This document shows, piece after piece, positions 35,342 through 48,566 of a stretch of DNA of 64,000 nt. Source of the DNA: Glandiceps talaboti (lineage: Eukaryota; Hemichordata; Enteropneusta; Spengelidae). The position numbers were made by a program, and so were the translations under genes. The DNA is taken from the NCBI RefSeq assembly GCF_964340395.1, contig NC_135565.1:10178742-10242741 (forward strand). The letters run 5' to 3'. The notes beneath the pieces are model-generated. The model saw nothing but the letters and a program-made list of their open reading frames with translations. It had not been told where the DNA came from and made no database searches. Each line of letters begins with the position of its first letter. Positions within the stretch are counted from its first letter, which is position 1.

Positions 35342-36650
35342 ACAATGGTGACATACCTAAACATCTAAATACTACTGATACTGATACTGATCTATATTTC
35401 ACAAGGATATTGACGCCAAGAATTCACGAAATGCAAAGTAGACAGTAAGGATATTAAAATAATTCATTAAACTGGCATGCAAGTATTTCACTCTCATTTA
35501 CTACTGCACAATAAACTATTTAACACCTGTCTTTCATTCCTGATATACAATCACAAATTGCATAGAAATATTCTCACTTCCTTTTCTCTTCAATTTCCTT
35601 TTGTTTCACAATACTCAACAATATAAATCACATCATAACATTACAACAACACAGTTCATTTTTATGAATATTCAATAGAATTTTGTATCGTAATAATCCC
35701 ATCAATTCAGCCAGATTTTAATAATTATGATTTTTTATGATCGAATTACTTGATTTATGGAAATTAATTTTGCAATTTTGTTGGTTGAATAGCAAGATGT
35801 ATGGTGTTGGTCACCTTGAGAATTAATACTTTGTATCTGACTATAGAGGGCGCTGTATGATGATGTAGCAAATGTTGAGAAACATCTTGAACACAAACAA
35901 CTTGGTAGATGTGGAAAATTCAATGTCAAATAATTCATGATGGAAATTCCTTTGAATGTTTGAATTTATGCAACTGGGTTCCGATTTTTAGCTTAAGTTA
36001 AAGTTAAAGACCAAGTTTGGATTGTGATAAAAATTTAGAAGTGATAAACATTTATTATGATAAAACGTTCGGGTTGAAATGTTTTTAAGGTCTTTCCTTG
36101 TTTTTATATTGGAAATTAAATTTTAAAACTTTTTAAGGTCCTTTTTCATTTTATCTCGGCCATTTATACTGTTTAACCCTTTCATGTATCTTTATTCTTT
36201 TTGTGTTTTTTATTAACCCCAGGTCGTCACACTAGTGTATCTATTATAATAGGGATTACATTTTTTTGTTCTTTTCTCTCACTATGTCAAACAACTACTT
36301 ATCACTCTTTGATTAAGATTAATATCCCTAACCAAAAGAGAACCTTTAAATATATATATCTAAGCTTGGTAACAGAGTTTTTTAAAAATATTTTGGTACC
36401 TAAAAAGTAACCGATACATTATAATAAATATCATTAATGGTATTATATCTTCATAATAATAATAACAGCTATACTAGTTTTTGGACATGATTTGACATGT
36501 CTCAATGATTGGAATAATAACAGCTATACTAGTTTTTGGACAGGATTTGACACGTCTCAACGATTGGAATAATAATATCGGGTTTAACAGGATGGTACAA
36601 TAGGAAAGAACAATGGTCACTTAAAAACATAAAGATACTGAGAATACCAT
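35342..36650. other. AT-rich intronic stretch
   Basis: Polybromo intron 1. It holds a short duplicated block (gctatactagtttttggaca at about 36467 and 36521) and one GAGGGCGCT site near 35846. No exon recognised. Confidence 0.5.
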
Positions 36651-36654
36651 AAAA

Positions 36655-37335
36655 CATACCGTAAAACATACCACCCACAACATAGTACATTACCCAAACC
36701 ACAATACATTACCCAAAACATAGTACATTACCCAAAACATAGTACATTGCCTAAAACATAGTACATTACCCAAAACATAGTACATTGCCCAAAACATAGT
36801 ACATTGCCCAAAACATAGTACATTACCCAAAACATAGTACATTACCCAAAACATAGTACATTACCCAAACATAGTACATTACCCAAAACATAGAACATTG
36901 CCTAAAACATAGTACATTACCCAAAACATAGTACATTACCCAAAACACAGTACATTACCCAAAACATAGTACATTACCCAAAACATAGTACATTACCCAA
37001 AACACAGTACATTACCCAACACATAGAACATTGCCTAAAACATAGTACATTACCCAAAACATAGTACATTGCCCAAAACATAGTACTTTACCCAAAACAT
37101 AGTACATTGCCCAAAACATAGTACATTACCCAAAACATAGTACATTACCTAGTAAAACATAGTGCATTACCTAGTAAAACATAGTACATTACCTAGTAAA
37201 ACATAGTACATTACCCAAAACATAGTACATTACCCAAAACATAGTACATTACCCAAAACATAGTACATTACCCAAACCACAGTACATTACCCAAAACATA
37301 GTATATTACCCAAAACACAGGACATTATCCAGGTT
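36655..37335. repeat. 19-bp minisatellite in polybromo intron 1
   Basis: About 35 copies of aaaacatagtacattaccc, with longer variants containing tagtaaaacatag near 37150-37200. Not coding. Confidence 0.92.
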
Positions 37336-37568
37336 ATGATAAGTCATGGCACTATTAAATCTCATTATGGAGTTGCTTAATTAGAATTTGTTCTCAGCTT
37401 TCATTCCACTTTGTGCACTAGTTCATAATCAAATTGATGTTAACAATTTAGCAGAAACAAAATTGATAGTTGGGATGTATAAGCATGAATTACGCATACA
37501 ATTAGCATGCAAATAAGACTTAAATAATAGTGTACTTTGGTTGGGAGTGAGAGGAACACCCTCATATA

Positions 37569-37634
37569 CCCCCCCCCCCCCCCCACACACACACACACAC
37601 ACACACATACACATACACACATGCACGTGTGCAT

Positions 37635-37678
<44 letters not shown>

Positions 37679-37700
37679 ACATACACACACACACACACGG
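37569..37700. repeat. Poly-C followed by (CA)n
   Basis: 16 C residues and then about 110 bp of CA repeats, ending only 15 bp from polybromo exon 1 on its donor side. Confidence 0.97.
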
Positions 37701-37715
37701 CTAAGGTATACCTAC

Positions 37716-37892
37716 TTTCTGTGTTGGGACTTTTTGTAGAGACTCTGATAAGAGTCTTTGATTTCCTTCCCTACTTTCATCTTTGTAGGACTGAATTCGG
37801 TTAAAGAGATGTAGAAGTTTCCATTTCTCTTCTGGAGGTGTCACACCTTGTGGTCTGGGCATCTTGCACCATGGAATTGTGCCCTCGTCAGT
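37716..37892 (-). CDS. PBRM1: Polybromo exon 1 of 9 seen: start of bromodomain 5
   Basis: Reading leftwards, the acceptor tttgtctgcag precedes codon ACT and the donor AAA|GTAGGT closes 59 codons in phase 0. The exon encodes a linker ([13 protein letters not shown]) and the first helix and ZA-loop start of a bromodomain ([19 protein letters not shown]). It joins in frame to the next exon, and the joined product aligns with my memory of human PBRM1 bromodomain 5 (helix, then YY/YH core, then FNN). Polybromo proteins read acetyl-lysine on histones as part of PBAF in the nucleus. The exon enters in phase 0, so an upstream exon ending in phase 0 must exist; none was recognised between here and 64000. 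The exon sits beside (CA)n and (AAAT)n runs. Confidence 0.88.
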
Positions 37893-37916
37893 CTGCAGAC
37901 AAAAATACAAATACAA

Positions 37917-37921
37917 ACAAA

Positions 37922-37956
<35 letters not shown>

Positions 37957-37957
37957 G
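37917..37957. repeat. (AAAT)n
   Basis: About 10 units of aaat, 25 bp upstream (transcript sense) of the polybromo exon 1 acceptor. On the minus strand it adds T-rich sequence to the polypyrimidine region. Confidence 0.95.
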
Positions 37958-38037
37958 ACAATTGGTATACCGAGTACAACTACACAGATATACACGTGTG
38001 CATATAAACACATTACATGTATATACAATACAATACA

Positions 38038-38068
<31 letters not shown>

Positions 38069-38087
38069 CATACATTACATACATACA

Positions 38088-38118
<31 letters not shown>

Positions 38119-38440
38119 CATACATACACATACATACATGTACATACATACATACATACATACATACATACATACATGCATACACACACATACATACATA
38201 CATACATACATACATACATACATACATACATACATACATGCATACATACATACATACATTCATATACATACATACATACATACATACATACATACATACA
38301 TACATACATACATACATACATACAACACACACACACAGACACACACACATACATACATACATACATACATACATACATACATACATACATACATACATAC
38401 ATACATACATACATACAACACACACACATACACACACACA
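38038..38440. repeat. (CATA)n, ~400 bp, with CA segments
   Basis: Tetranucleotide run, open in several frames (YIHTYIHT, MYVCMYVC); not coding. Confidence 0.98.
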
Positions 38441-38449
38441 CATATGTAC

Positions 38450-39493
38450 TGTACATATACTTCAACAACTTGTACACAGACTCACTGATACATGTATAAA
38501 TCCACTATAATTTATAAACATAGACACACATTTACACCCACACAGCCTAGCACTACAGCAGCATTACCATTCTATCTGTTAACCAAGACATCATCATCGT
38601 ATAAAAGTCACAGATCTATCCACCAACACCAAAACTGCCAGACAAAGACTACACTGTGCTGTCTGCTGTATAGATGTACATTACGTATAATGACACACCC
38701 ATATACGCATAGAATCATGATTAAATGTATAAACACGATATTTCATGCCTAAAGATACCATTTATATAAAATATAAATCCATCATGACAAAACATGTCTC
38801 TTTGTTTGACTCTACCAATATAGACATGTCGGTGTAATCACTTGATTAAACTTTCAGTTTCACGGTTTCAGTTATGTTCTCTATACAACATTCATGACAT
38901 AATGTACACAGAGCTAGCCAAAATTGTAGTTACGGATTGAAACGTGAATAATACTCCCATTGAGATGCGTATGGATCCTTCTAGCTCCATGTACATGCAC
39001 AAAAGTATGGTACAATGTAATGCAAATAGCTTATTTTAATCAATTATTAACATCTGAACTCTTTGAATATGAAACTGACAACTTTATTGAAATCTGTACA
39101 TATATCTATATTAGCTGCTACAACAGAGCTAAGCCTAGCATACACAGACATGTATGTAAATGGTTTTAGTTCCCTAAAGGCTTAGATTAGTACTATATAC
39201 TATATAATAAGGTACAAGCCAAGTTGAATAGTTGTAGTATAGGTACATGTATCGGCTAGACTCGATGTGAGACATTTATTTTTCACTTTCTCTATTTCCC
39301 ATTTTTTATACAAGCAGAGTGATTGTTTTTGAACACATAAATGTCATAATGTATTAATTTAAAATTTATGTCTTCAGTTCTGGTTCATATATATAAAGCA
39401 TTATAAGGAAATTATTTGATGCATATTTTAATTTTATGTTAGGTGCCCTCAACCTGACTATTAGAAGCTAGTCTTTGAGTAGAAGTACTGTAA
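38450..39493. other. Non-coding stretch
   Basis: No array and no supportable exon. ORFs at 38492-38752 and 38960-39169 have no recognisable features. Confidence 0.45.
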
Positions 39494-39507
39494 TGTAAAT
39501 TTAGACA

Positions 39508-39949
39508 GGGTGGACTTGGTTGAGTGAATCGGTCGATTCCACCAGGGTCATGACCGGCCTTACACCGTCGCACATGTTCGGGATATAGTTTGCCTGACGA
39601 ATCCACTCAAGTGCTGAGCGACAGTGTCCATTTCTTCAAATATGACATCTCTCGATAGATGTCATAAAACTCGCACAGTACTCTAAAATTATATTTCAAC
39701 GCGTAGCTTCATATGCAAGGACGTTATTTTGCTAATTTAAGTACATATAACAGAAATACAAACTTTCAGATTACGTTATCACTCCTCGCCACCGTGTTTC
39801 ACCGTCTACTACCAACAAAATCGGTCTGGCTATTCAGGTATCCCAACAGAATGCGGCACACCATCCCCCAATCAAACAAGGGTAATAAAAAATGAACTGC
39901 TGTCCACTGTGATAAACAGGAGGAGCCTGTCAAGTCCACCCATAGTAAG
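39508..39949. mobile_element. ~440-bp insertion with 15-bp flanking duplication
   Basis: It is flanked by ATGTAAATTTAGACA at 39493-39507 and 39950-39965. An inverted pair GGGTGGACTTG / CAAGTCCACCC lies at or near the two ends. The interior is richer in CpG than its surroundings and contains an 8-bp hairpin (tgacatct ctcgat agatgtca, about 39641-39662). No coding capacity; class uncertain. Confidence 0.65.
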
Positions 39950-40269
39950 TATGTAAATTTAGACATACCAGCAAAAATAATGGGTTGAATTCAAGAATAG
40001 CATGTCATAACACGGTTAGGAAGCTATTGAGCAAGCTTGTCTAGGAATAGTTATAACACATATACATGTAGAATTAGAACTTTGTCATAAACTACTCACT
40101 AACTATCATCATTTGTCATGTATACGATGTATATATTTCAAGACGTCAATTATCAATATTAATAATTACCATGTACCTACTTAAATTAATATAATATAAT
40201 TTTCATATTATGATTTATATATTAAAAGGTATTGCAATATATTTTTACTTAATTTTGTCTGCAAAAATC

Positions 40270-41665
40270 ATTTCTAGACTACCTCTGTTGGTACTGTGTA
40301 TTACTACATACACGTACACAGACACACCTCTGTTGGTACTGTGTATTACTACATACATATACAGACACACCTCTGTTGGTACTGTGTATTACTACATACA
40401 CGTACACAGACACACCTCTGTTGGTACTGTGTATTACTACATACATGTACATATACAGACACACCTCTGTTGGTACTGTGTATTACTACATACATGTACA
40501 TGTACAGACACACCTCTGTTGGTACTGTGTATTACTACATACACGTACACAGACACACCTCTGTTGGTACTGTGTATTACTACATACACGTACACAGACA
40601 CATCTCTGTTGGTACTGTGTATTACTACATACATGTACAGACACACCTCTGTTGGTACTGTGTATTACTACATACATGTACATATACAGACACACCTCTG
40701 TTGGTACTGTGTATTACTACATACATGTACATATACAGACACACCTCTGTTGGTACTGTGTATTACTACATACATATACAGACACACCTCTGTTGGTACT
40801 GTGTATTACTACATACACGTACACAGACACACCTCTGTTGGTACTGTGTATTACTACATACATGTACATGTACAGACACACCTCTGTTGGTACTGTGTAT
40901 TACTACATACATGTACATGTACAGACACATCTCTGTTGGTACTGTGTATTACTACATACATATACATATACAGACACACCTCTGTTGGTACTGTGTATTA
41001 CTACATACATGTACAAACACGCCTCTGTTGGTACTGTGTATTACTACATACATGTACAAACACGCCTCTGTTGGTACTGTGTATTACTACATACACGTAC
41101 ACAGACACACCTCTGTTGGTACTGTGTATTACTACATACATGTACAAACACGCCTCTGTTGGTACTGTGTATTACTACATACACGTACACAGACACACCT
41201 CTGTTGGTACTGTGTATTACTACATACACGTACACAGACACACCTCTGTTGGTACTGTGTATTACTACATACATGTACATATACAGACACATCTCTGTTG
41301 GTACTGTGTATTACTACATACATGTACAAACACGCCTCTGTTGGTACTGTGTATTACTACATACATGTACATATACAGACACACCTCTGTTGGTACTGTG
41401 TATTACTACATACATGTACATATACAGACACACCTCTGTTGGTACTGTGTATTACTACATACATGTACAAACACGCCTCTGTTGGTACTGTGTATTACTA
41501 CATACACGTACACAGACACACCTCTGTTGGTACTGTGTATTACTACATACATGTACATGTACAGACACACCTCTGTTGGTACTGTGTATTACTACATACA
41601 TGTACACAGACACACCTCTGTTGGTACTGTGTATTATTACTACATACGTATACACAGACACATCA
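40270..41665. repeat. 39-51-bp minisatellite, ~30 copies
   Basis: Unit cacctctgttggtactgtgtattactacatacatgtac(atatac)agaca. Unit lengths differ in 6-bp steps (tacatatac, tacacgtacac, tacatgtacatatac), so three plus frames stay open for over 430 codons. None resembles a protein. Confidence 0.95.
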
Positions 41666-41699
41666 CTTTTATGAATCAAAGTACAAAATGTATTGATGT

Positions 41700-42440
41700 G
41701 AAATAAATCTGTCTTTATTATCTATGGTTATTCAGCATTTATCAGAGAAAGTGATTTCTGTCTTAATCTTATTTATTTTGGCATTAACGTTATTTCTGCT
41801 ACTTTAAGATACAATGAGCTTAGAGCCAATACATATGTACATATAGATTACATTATGGGGTGATCGCACAATGTCACACAGGCGCAATAAACGAACTTCA
41901 TTCATTTACAGGAAGGGGGTCTGGCATCAATGCGATGGCTGAACTTCATTTTCACACTTCTAACCATTTAAGAAAACTTTCACGCCTTCAATGAGATGTT
42001 GTTAAGTTGATTAAAATTTACTTCTAATGTGATATACAGTGCTGGGTTTCCGGTAGTATTTTAATGCGTTTACCAGCATGTTTTTACATTACATCGATCG
42101 TAGTGCTGTGACCGTCACAATTTTCATCATGGTATACATATACATAAATGTGTCAATGTTGTACTTGTGAATGTCATTTAGGGGTAGGGGGTGTGTCCTA
42201 AACCAACAAAGTTCATTTCTTAAGGTTGTGCGACATTGTGCAAGTATCCCTTATACTTATAGAATACAGTTACCATCAAAATATGGTACAAAAATTAAAA
42301 TGCCACATGTTACTTTATTTTCATAATTTACAGAAAACATCAAAATGCTGTATGAATATTTGCTATTTAATTTCATTGATTTAATGAAAATATGAGAATG
42401 ATTCTAAAAAATGTTTTAAATTTTATTTTCATTGATTTAC
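41700..42440. other. Non-coding stretch
   Basis: AT-rich, no array and no exon recognised. Confidence 0.45.
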
Positions 42441-42444
42441 ATTA

Positions 42445-42640
42445 CATGAATTGAATTGAATTGAATTGAAATTTATTTCACCAGAACTTATACAGATTAT
42501 ACAGATATTGAATGAATATATAGAAATGAAAGAGAGAAAAAAAATATGGACAAAATAAAATTCTGTTGAGGACCAAGGACAGTAGTTATTTCTGAACTAA
42601 TCGAGGTCCAAGGCTCTGACTGACATGTTTAGTATAATGT
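42445..42640 (-). mobile_element. LINE 3' end with (CAATT)n tail
   Basis: Read on the minus strand the segment ends ...gaaataaatttcaattcaattcaattcaattc, a short tandem tail typical of CR1/L2-like LINEs. It is preceded by a 3' region with gccttggacctcgattagtt. No coding part remains. Confidence 0.5.
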
Positions 42641-42769
42641 ATTGCTGGTTACACTGTTATAAAAAATAAATATATACATAACAAATGACAACATGACAAC
42701 ATTCAAAATAGGTTATGCATTATTATGATTGAAAAAACACATATACATACATAACACCTATAGGCAAGT

Positions 42770-43135
42770 CTTTGGTACATGTAACACCAAGACAAGTCTG
42801 TGGTAACACCAAGACAAATCTGTGGTAACACCAAAACAAGTCAGTGGTAACACCAAGACAAATCTGTGGTAACACCAAGACAAGTCAGTGGTAACACCAA
42901 GACAAATCTGTGGTATCACAAAGACAAGTCTGTGGTATCACCAAGACAAGTCTGTGGTATCACCAAGACAAGTCTGTGGTATCACCAAGACAAGTCTGTG
43001 GTATCACCAAGACAAGTCTGTGGTATCACCAAGACAAGTCAGTGGTATCACCAAGACAAGTCTGTGGTATCACCAAGACAAGTCTGTGGTATCACCAAGA
43101 CAAATCTGTGGTATCACCAAGACAAGTCTGTTGGT
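42770..43135. repeat. 22-bp minisatellite, ~16 copies
   Basis: accaagacaagtctgtggtatc; 22 is not a multiple of three, so the open frames cycle through all three phases. Confidence 0.96.
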
Positions 43136-43346
43136 TAAATCACCATAACCTTATTACAAAACAGTGTCAATCCCTTGGTACGTATTAGTCTCTCATTCTA
43201 GTAAGCAGAATACCCTACTTTAATACACCAGGTACTACATGTATTGCACATAAATCATGTCTACTCTCCATGGACACTGCCCTACTCACATCTTAAAGTA
43301 CTTTTATACTTGTGACTAACGCAAACACTGTCAGCTTGAATAGTTG

Positions 43347-44365
43347 CCAATAAAATGTAAATGGCAGATATAAGTAATCAGTTCTAATCCAATTCAAGGT
43401 TAGAGTTGTTGCAGTAAAGTGCAATCATGCCCTTACCTAAATACATGTCAATTTTAGATAACACTACTCCACTAACAATATACCACTACTACTACTACTA
43501 AACGAATTTCTAACCATCACTACAACCGCTATCTTAACTATATATTCCATGACTACAGTCTGATAAAGTAAAGTGTAATCACGGCCTTTAATACCTAAAT
43601 ACATGTCAATTTTGATACATATGTAGATAACAGTATAGTCTGTAAGGTATGCTGTGACAGGGCGCCCTCACACATCGGCCAACCCCTCCTGTCCATGAGA
43701 GGAGGCCGCTGAGGACGGAACGTCACAACGTATCTTACAGTCTAATAACACTAACAGCACTATTCGAGAAATACTACACTAATATACCACAATCACTACT
43801 ATGAGTACTAAACGAATCTCTAACCATCATTGCACTACAACCTGTATTAAAGTATATCACTACAGCCTCTAACCATCGCTACAACTTCAACCTACAGCTG
43901 CTATCTTAGTAACTACATTCCATGACTACAGTCTGATAAAGTAAAGTGTAATCATGGCCTTACCTAAATACATGTCAATTATAGATAACAGCGCTACTTC
44001 ATTACTAATGCACAGTCACTTGTAAGCTAATATTCTATTCAAGGAAGGTCATAATACAAAATAATGGCGTTAGTAGGTATTTACGAATATTAAAAAAATA
44101 CCATCATCGGCGTTTGCACGGAAAAAAAGGAGAAGATATGCGACCGAGGCCAGATCAGCCCCGGGGCTATGGCATGTCGATTTCAACCATTCATTTTTAA
44201 TTCGTAAATATCATGAACACATCACCACAGTTGTTAATAGTGGAGTAGCGTTATCTAAAATTGACATGTACATGTATTTAGGTGAGGCCATGATTGCACT
44301 TTACTACAACAACTCTAACCTTGAATTGGATTAGAACTGATTACTTATATCTGCCAGTTACATTT
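43347..44365. mobile_element. ~1-kb foldback element with ~135-bp inverted ends
   Basis: 43347-43480 (aaaatgtaaatggcagatataagtaatcag ... agataacactactccacta) matches the reverse complement of 44230-44365. Two further partial internal copies lie near 43555-43640 and 43920-44010. The interior holds a 44020-44230 block also found at 13320. No coding capacity. Confidence 0.75.
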
Positions 44366-44689
44366 TATACATACAAATAAAGCGATCCGACAATAATTAC
44401 ATTTGTACCCATGTGTATTCAACTTCTCAGGAAAACAGAACAGCTGTAAATATGCAGCTATTAAAACCTGAAATTCCCTACCCATTGAAATAACAACAAC
44501 ACACAATTGGAAGCAATTTAAGGTACACTTAAGCAGTATCTTTAGAAAGAATGGCCTCTCCATCTTCCTGTCTCCTTTACATTCATGAATTTGTATAGCT
44601 AATTTGATTTCATTATACACTAAACATTGACTAGATACACACATTATATAGTGCATATTATTATAGACAGGATATGCACGTTAATTATA

Positions 44690-45490
44690 TACAATGTATC
44701 TAATACTATAGACTAATAGATGAGATATGTACGTTCTACAGTATATTATAGACAGTAATTGATATGTATGTTATACAGTGTATACTATAGACAGTACTAG
44801 ATGAGATATGTACATTATAGTGTCTATTATAGACTAATAGATTAAATATACATGTTATACAATGTATACAAATGTATTATAGATCAATATAAACCATCAA
44901 CAACTATATACTAATAGACAAGATATATGTTATATAGTGTATATTATAGACACAGTAACAAGAGAGATACGTTATATAGTGTATTTTATAGACACAGTAA
45001 CAAGAGAGATACGTTATATAGTGTATATTATAGACACAGTAACAAGAGAGATACGTTATATAGTGTATATTATAGACAGTAATACAATATACATGTAGAC
45101 AAGATATACATGTTACAGTGTATTTATAGACACAGTAATAAGAGATATACGTTATATAGTGTATATTATAGACAGTAATACATGTAGACAAGATATACAT
45201 GTTTAATATATAGTGTATATTATTATAGACACAGTAATAAGAGATATACGTTATATAGTGTATATTATAGACAGTAATACATGTAGACAAGATATACATG
45301 TTTAATATATAGTGTATATTATTATAGACACAGTAACACGAGATATACATGTTATACAGTATATTATAGACACAGTAATGGACGAGATATATATGTTATA
45401 CAGTATATTATAGATAGTAATAGACAAGATATATACATGTTATACAGTATATTATAGACACAGTAAAAGACGAGATATATATGTTATAAA
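44690..45490. repeat. AT-rich ~60-bp minisatellite (gttatatagtgtatattatagacagtaa)
   Basis: About 13 units of variable length, with TACATGTAGACAAGATATACATG blocks in some. The 148-codon minus frame is an artefact. Confidence 0.92.
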
Positions 45491-45964
45491 ATATATTAGG
45501 TATTATAAAGTTATAACAACTGTGACTTGTGTCTACTGCTAGTACTAGGGTATCACTACAGGCAATCATAAAATGCCATTCAAACATAAAAGAATGTCCA
45601 CATAATGGTGAAGCATTTTGCATAAGGTCCATTACAGAATTACCTTGATATAAATAATTGAATTACACATTGCAACGGATGGCATCAAGTATTATATTCA
45701 TCATGATGCTATCATAATATTACCGTTATAGTACTCCATATTAATGGTCAGGACAGTGTTACCATGACAACTGATGGGGTTTAATGAGTCATTGCTACAG
45801 AAGGTATCTACATAAAGGCAATTTACTGTCAGGCATAACATGGTAAACACTGTTAGATATGATATTCCACACTGGCTATCAATGACTATCTCAATTTACA
45901 AGACCTACAAAATTGTTTTCCACAATAAATATATCAAATCTGATTTCATATCAGTCACATAAAA

Positions 45965-46710
45965 TTGACATTATACACATTAGATTTATCTACAACAAAT
46001 TTAGATTTAAAATTTGACTTATTTACAGAAAATTTAGATTTAAAATTTGACTTATCTACAAAAAATTTAGACATCTACAGAAAATTTAAAATTTAGTCAT
46101 ATCCACAGAAAATTTTGATATCGAGTACAGAAACTTTAGATTAAAATTTGACTTATTTATGTAGAAAATTAAGATTAAAATTTTGACTTATCTATCTAAA
46201 ATTTGGTTTAGGAGTAGTTTTATCTACATGGATGATTTAGATTTTAATCTTGACTTTGTCAATAGAAAGTTAGCTAACTTATTTCTACAAATCTACAGAA
46301 AATTTAGATTAAAATTACATATCTGGAGATAATTTTGACTTAAATTTGAATTGTATAACTGGAAAATTTGGGCTAAAAATTTGAATTGCATGTCTGGAAG
46401 AAATTGGGGCTAAAATTTAAATTGCAAATCTGAAGACATTTGGACTAAAATATTTGAATTGAATATCTGGAGAAAATTAGGACTAAATTTTTGAACTGCA
46501 AATCTGGGGAAAATTTGGATTAAAATTTGACTTGCAAATCTGGGAAAAATTGGGATGAAATATTTGAATTGCATATTGAGGAAACTGGGACTAAAATTCG
46601 AATTGCATATCTGAAGAAAATTTGAATTGCATATATCTTTTTTGTATCTGAAGAAAATTTGGGCTATATATTTGAATTGCATGTCTGGAGAAAATACTGA
46701 TAACATACAT
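45965..46710. repeat. Degenerate AT-rich repeat (aaatttagattaaaatttgact)
   Basis: About 20 decayed units of 30-40 bp; later units read gaattgcatatctggagaaaatt. Confidence 0.85.
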
Positions 46711-47875
46711 GGCTTACAATCTATGATTAAAAACCTGACATAATATCATGTCCAGAAAATTGGATATGACTTAAGTGAAGGAATATTTGAATTAAGAAGT
46801 TGACATTTGGCAATAGCTATGAGTGTATTAAATTACAATATATGGTGATAGCTAATATCACTGTGTATGTATTTATTCAGCGTCTTTCTTTACAGGCAGT
46901 CAACCAAATATCTGTAATATGTACCAGTACTGGTAATACAGCTTTACTTTAGTGATTCATGCAATTCAAATATTAAGTGCCTGCTCAAAGCACTGCTTTT
47001 GCTATTATGGTTTACTGTTCAATACAACTCACAGGAAATCTGATAAAATTGATGCTGTTCCTAAAATTCTAATGTCTAAATTCTAGTACTTCCAATAATA
47101 CCGTACACATGCAGGTATAGTTTTGGTGGCGGTATTGTGAGACTACCGGTAGTAGTGATTTGTGGCAGTAGAGAAATCTGGTAAAATTGATGCTGTTTCT
47201 AAACTCTAGTACTTCTAATATCGGTAGTTTTGGTGGGGGTATGGGGGGGGGGGGGGGGGGGGAGGGGGTATGGGGGACTAATCCAGTAGTAATTTGTGGA
47301 AGATTGAGGTGGTTGCCTAGTAACCTCACTATGTGTGTTGCTAAGGGGAAGGGGAGGGGAATTGCCTCCAATAATATGTATGGTGGATATGAACAACACC
47401 CAAATACTATATACAAACACATGCACATTTTGACTGTGTGTGTAGAGTGGACTAGGGTATTTGGGGACAACCCAAAAAGTATTTGTGTAGGTGGAAGTAT
47501 TAGTAACCCTATTATTTAGACAATGAAACAAAATGTATTACTCTGTTTAACTCTGATCAAAGACACATACTTATGGCACTGACAAGTTTCATAAAATCTG
47601 CATTTATCAAAAGGAAAGACATTCTACAGAATTAAAAGATATACAATTACATTTATTTAACTTTAAATCTACACTTTCTTAAAACCTTATTTTGTTATTT
47701 TTGTTAACTATACTATTACTCAAGTTGATATATTTACTAGTTTGTTTTAGCACCAAACACTTATTGCAGAAAATCCAATGAAGAAATGTAGTTTTCTTAA
47801 TAGATGCAATAAAAATTCTGTTCTCTTCTATTAGATCTACGTTGCATCAGTGTTGTGGACATCTGGTCTGAGGAC
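46711..47875. other. Non-coding stretch with poly-G
   Basis: An 18-G run lies at about 47245-47262. A ~75-bp block is repeated (taaaattgatgctgttcctaaa at 47045 and 47172). No gene recognised. Confidence 0.5.
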
Positions 47876-48266
47876 TAAGGCCAAACAAAAAAAAATTGTG
47901 TGGTTCTGATTACACTCAATTTTAGAATAGGTGGTGTAGGTAGATGTTTTATCTTATTATATATATATTTTTTTCATGTCTGAGTGTCTAGTTCAGGTTT
48001 TCCATTATTTTCAAAATGGTCTCTGTGTTATTTATTTCTTCCTACCAGATGTACAGCCATTACAGATTGGAAGAGGTTTTATATTGTCTTTTTAAACTGA
48101 TTTCCGCATCCACTCTTTCTCGTGAGACTTAACACAATTTTTGCGATTTTATAATTATTTTCTCGAATACATCAAAAAAAAGTTTAGGGTCGACAGTGAA
48201 AAACTAGGTGGGGGTTGGGGGGGGGGGGGGGTAACTGGAACCAAACAATTTTTTTTTATAGGCTTA
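47876..48266 (+). mobile_element. MITE family 3, copy 2
   Basis: Same element as at 28398, with ends taaggcc...aaaattgtgtggttc and ggaaccaaacaattt...taggctta. An internal poly-G run expands the aactaggtggg region (about 48208-48231). Confidence 0.78.
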
Positions 48267-48566
48267 ACTAAAAGAATTTATTTTAAAATCCTACATCGGA
48301 TTATTGATCTGGCCTCTAAGCTCCTTGATTTACCATGAATAGTAATCAATCTGAAAACGTAATAGATATGGCGGAATTATGTGATCTCTTTAACTACAAT
48401 GTGATATAAATGACAAGAATTTCATTATCACTACATTATTCAAATGAATGACCTTTTGATATTTCCGTTGCTTGTATTACAAATCTACTTTCACATTTCC
48501 TAAGAGGTTAAGTAACTCACATAATATATTGAAATAAATGATATTTTAAAATGTCATTATCATTGG

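Noticed and set aside
40210-41706. Open frames of 432-498 codons on the plus strand
   Set aside because: They are three overlapping frames across a minisatellite with units that are multiples of three; no protein-like sequence and no unique domain.
44345-44656. 103-codon minus frame (MHYIMCVSSQCLVYNE...)
   Set aside because: Starts inside the foldback element arm, no acceptor/donor support and no recognised domain.
47069-47531. Overlapping 110-133-codon frames around the poly-G run
   Set aside because: Opposite-strand overlapping frames across low-complexity sequence, with no domain.
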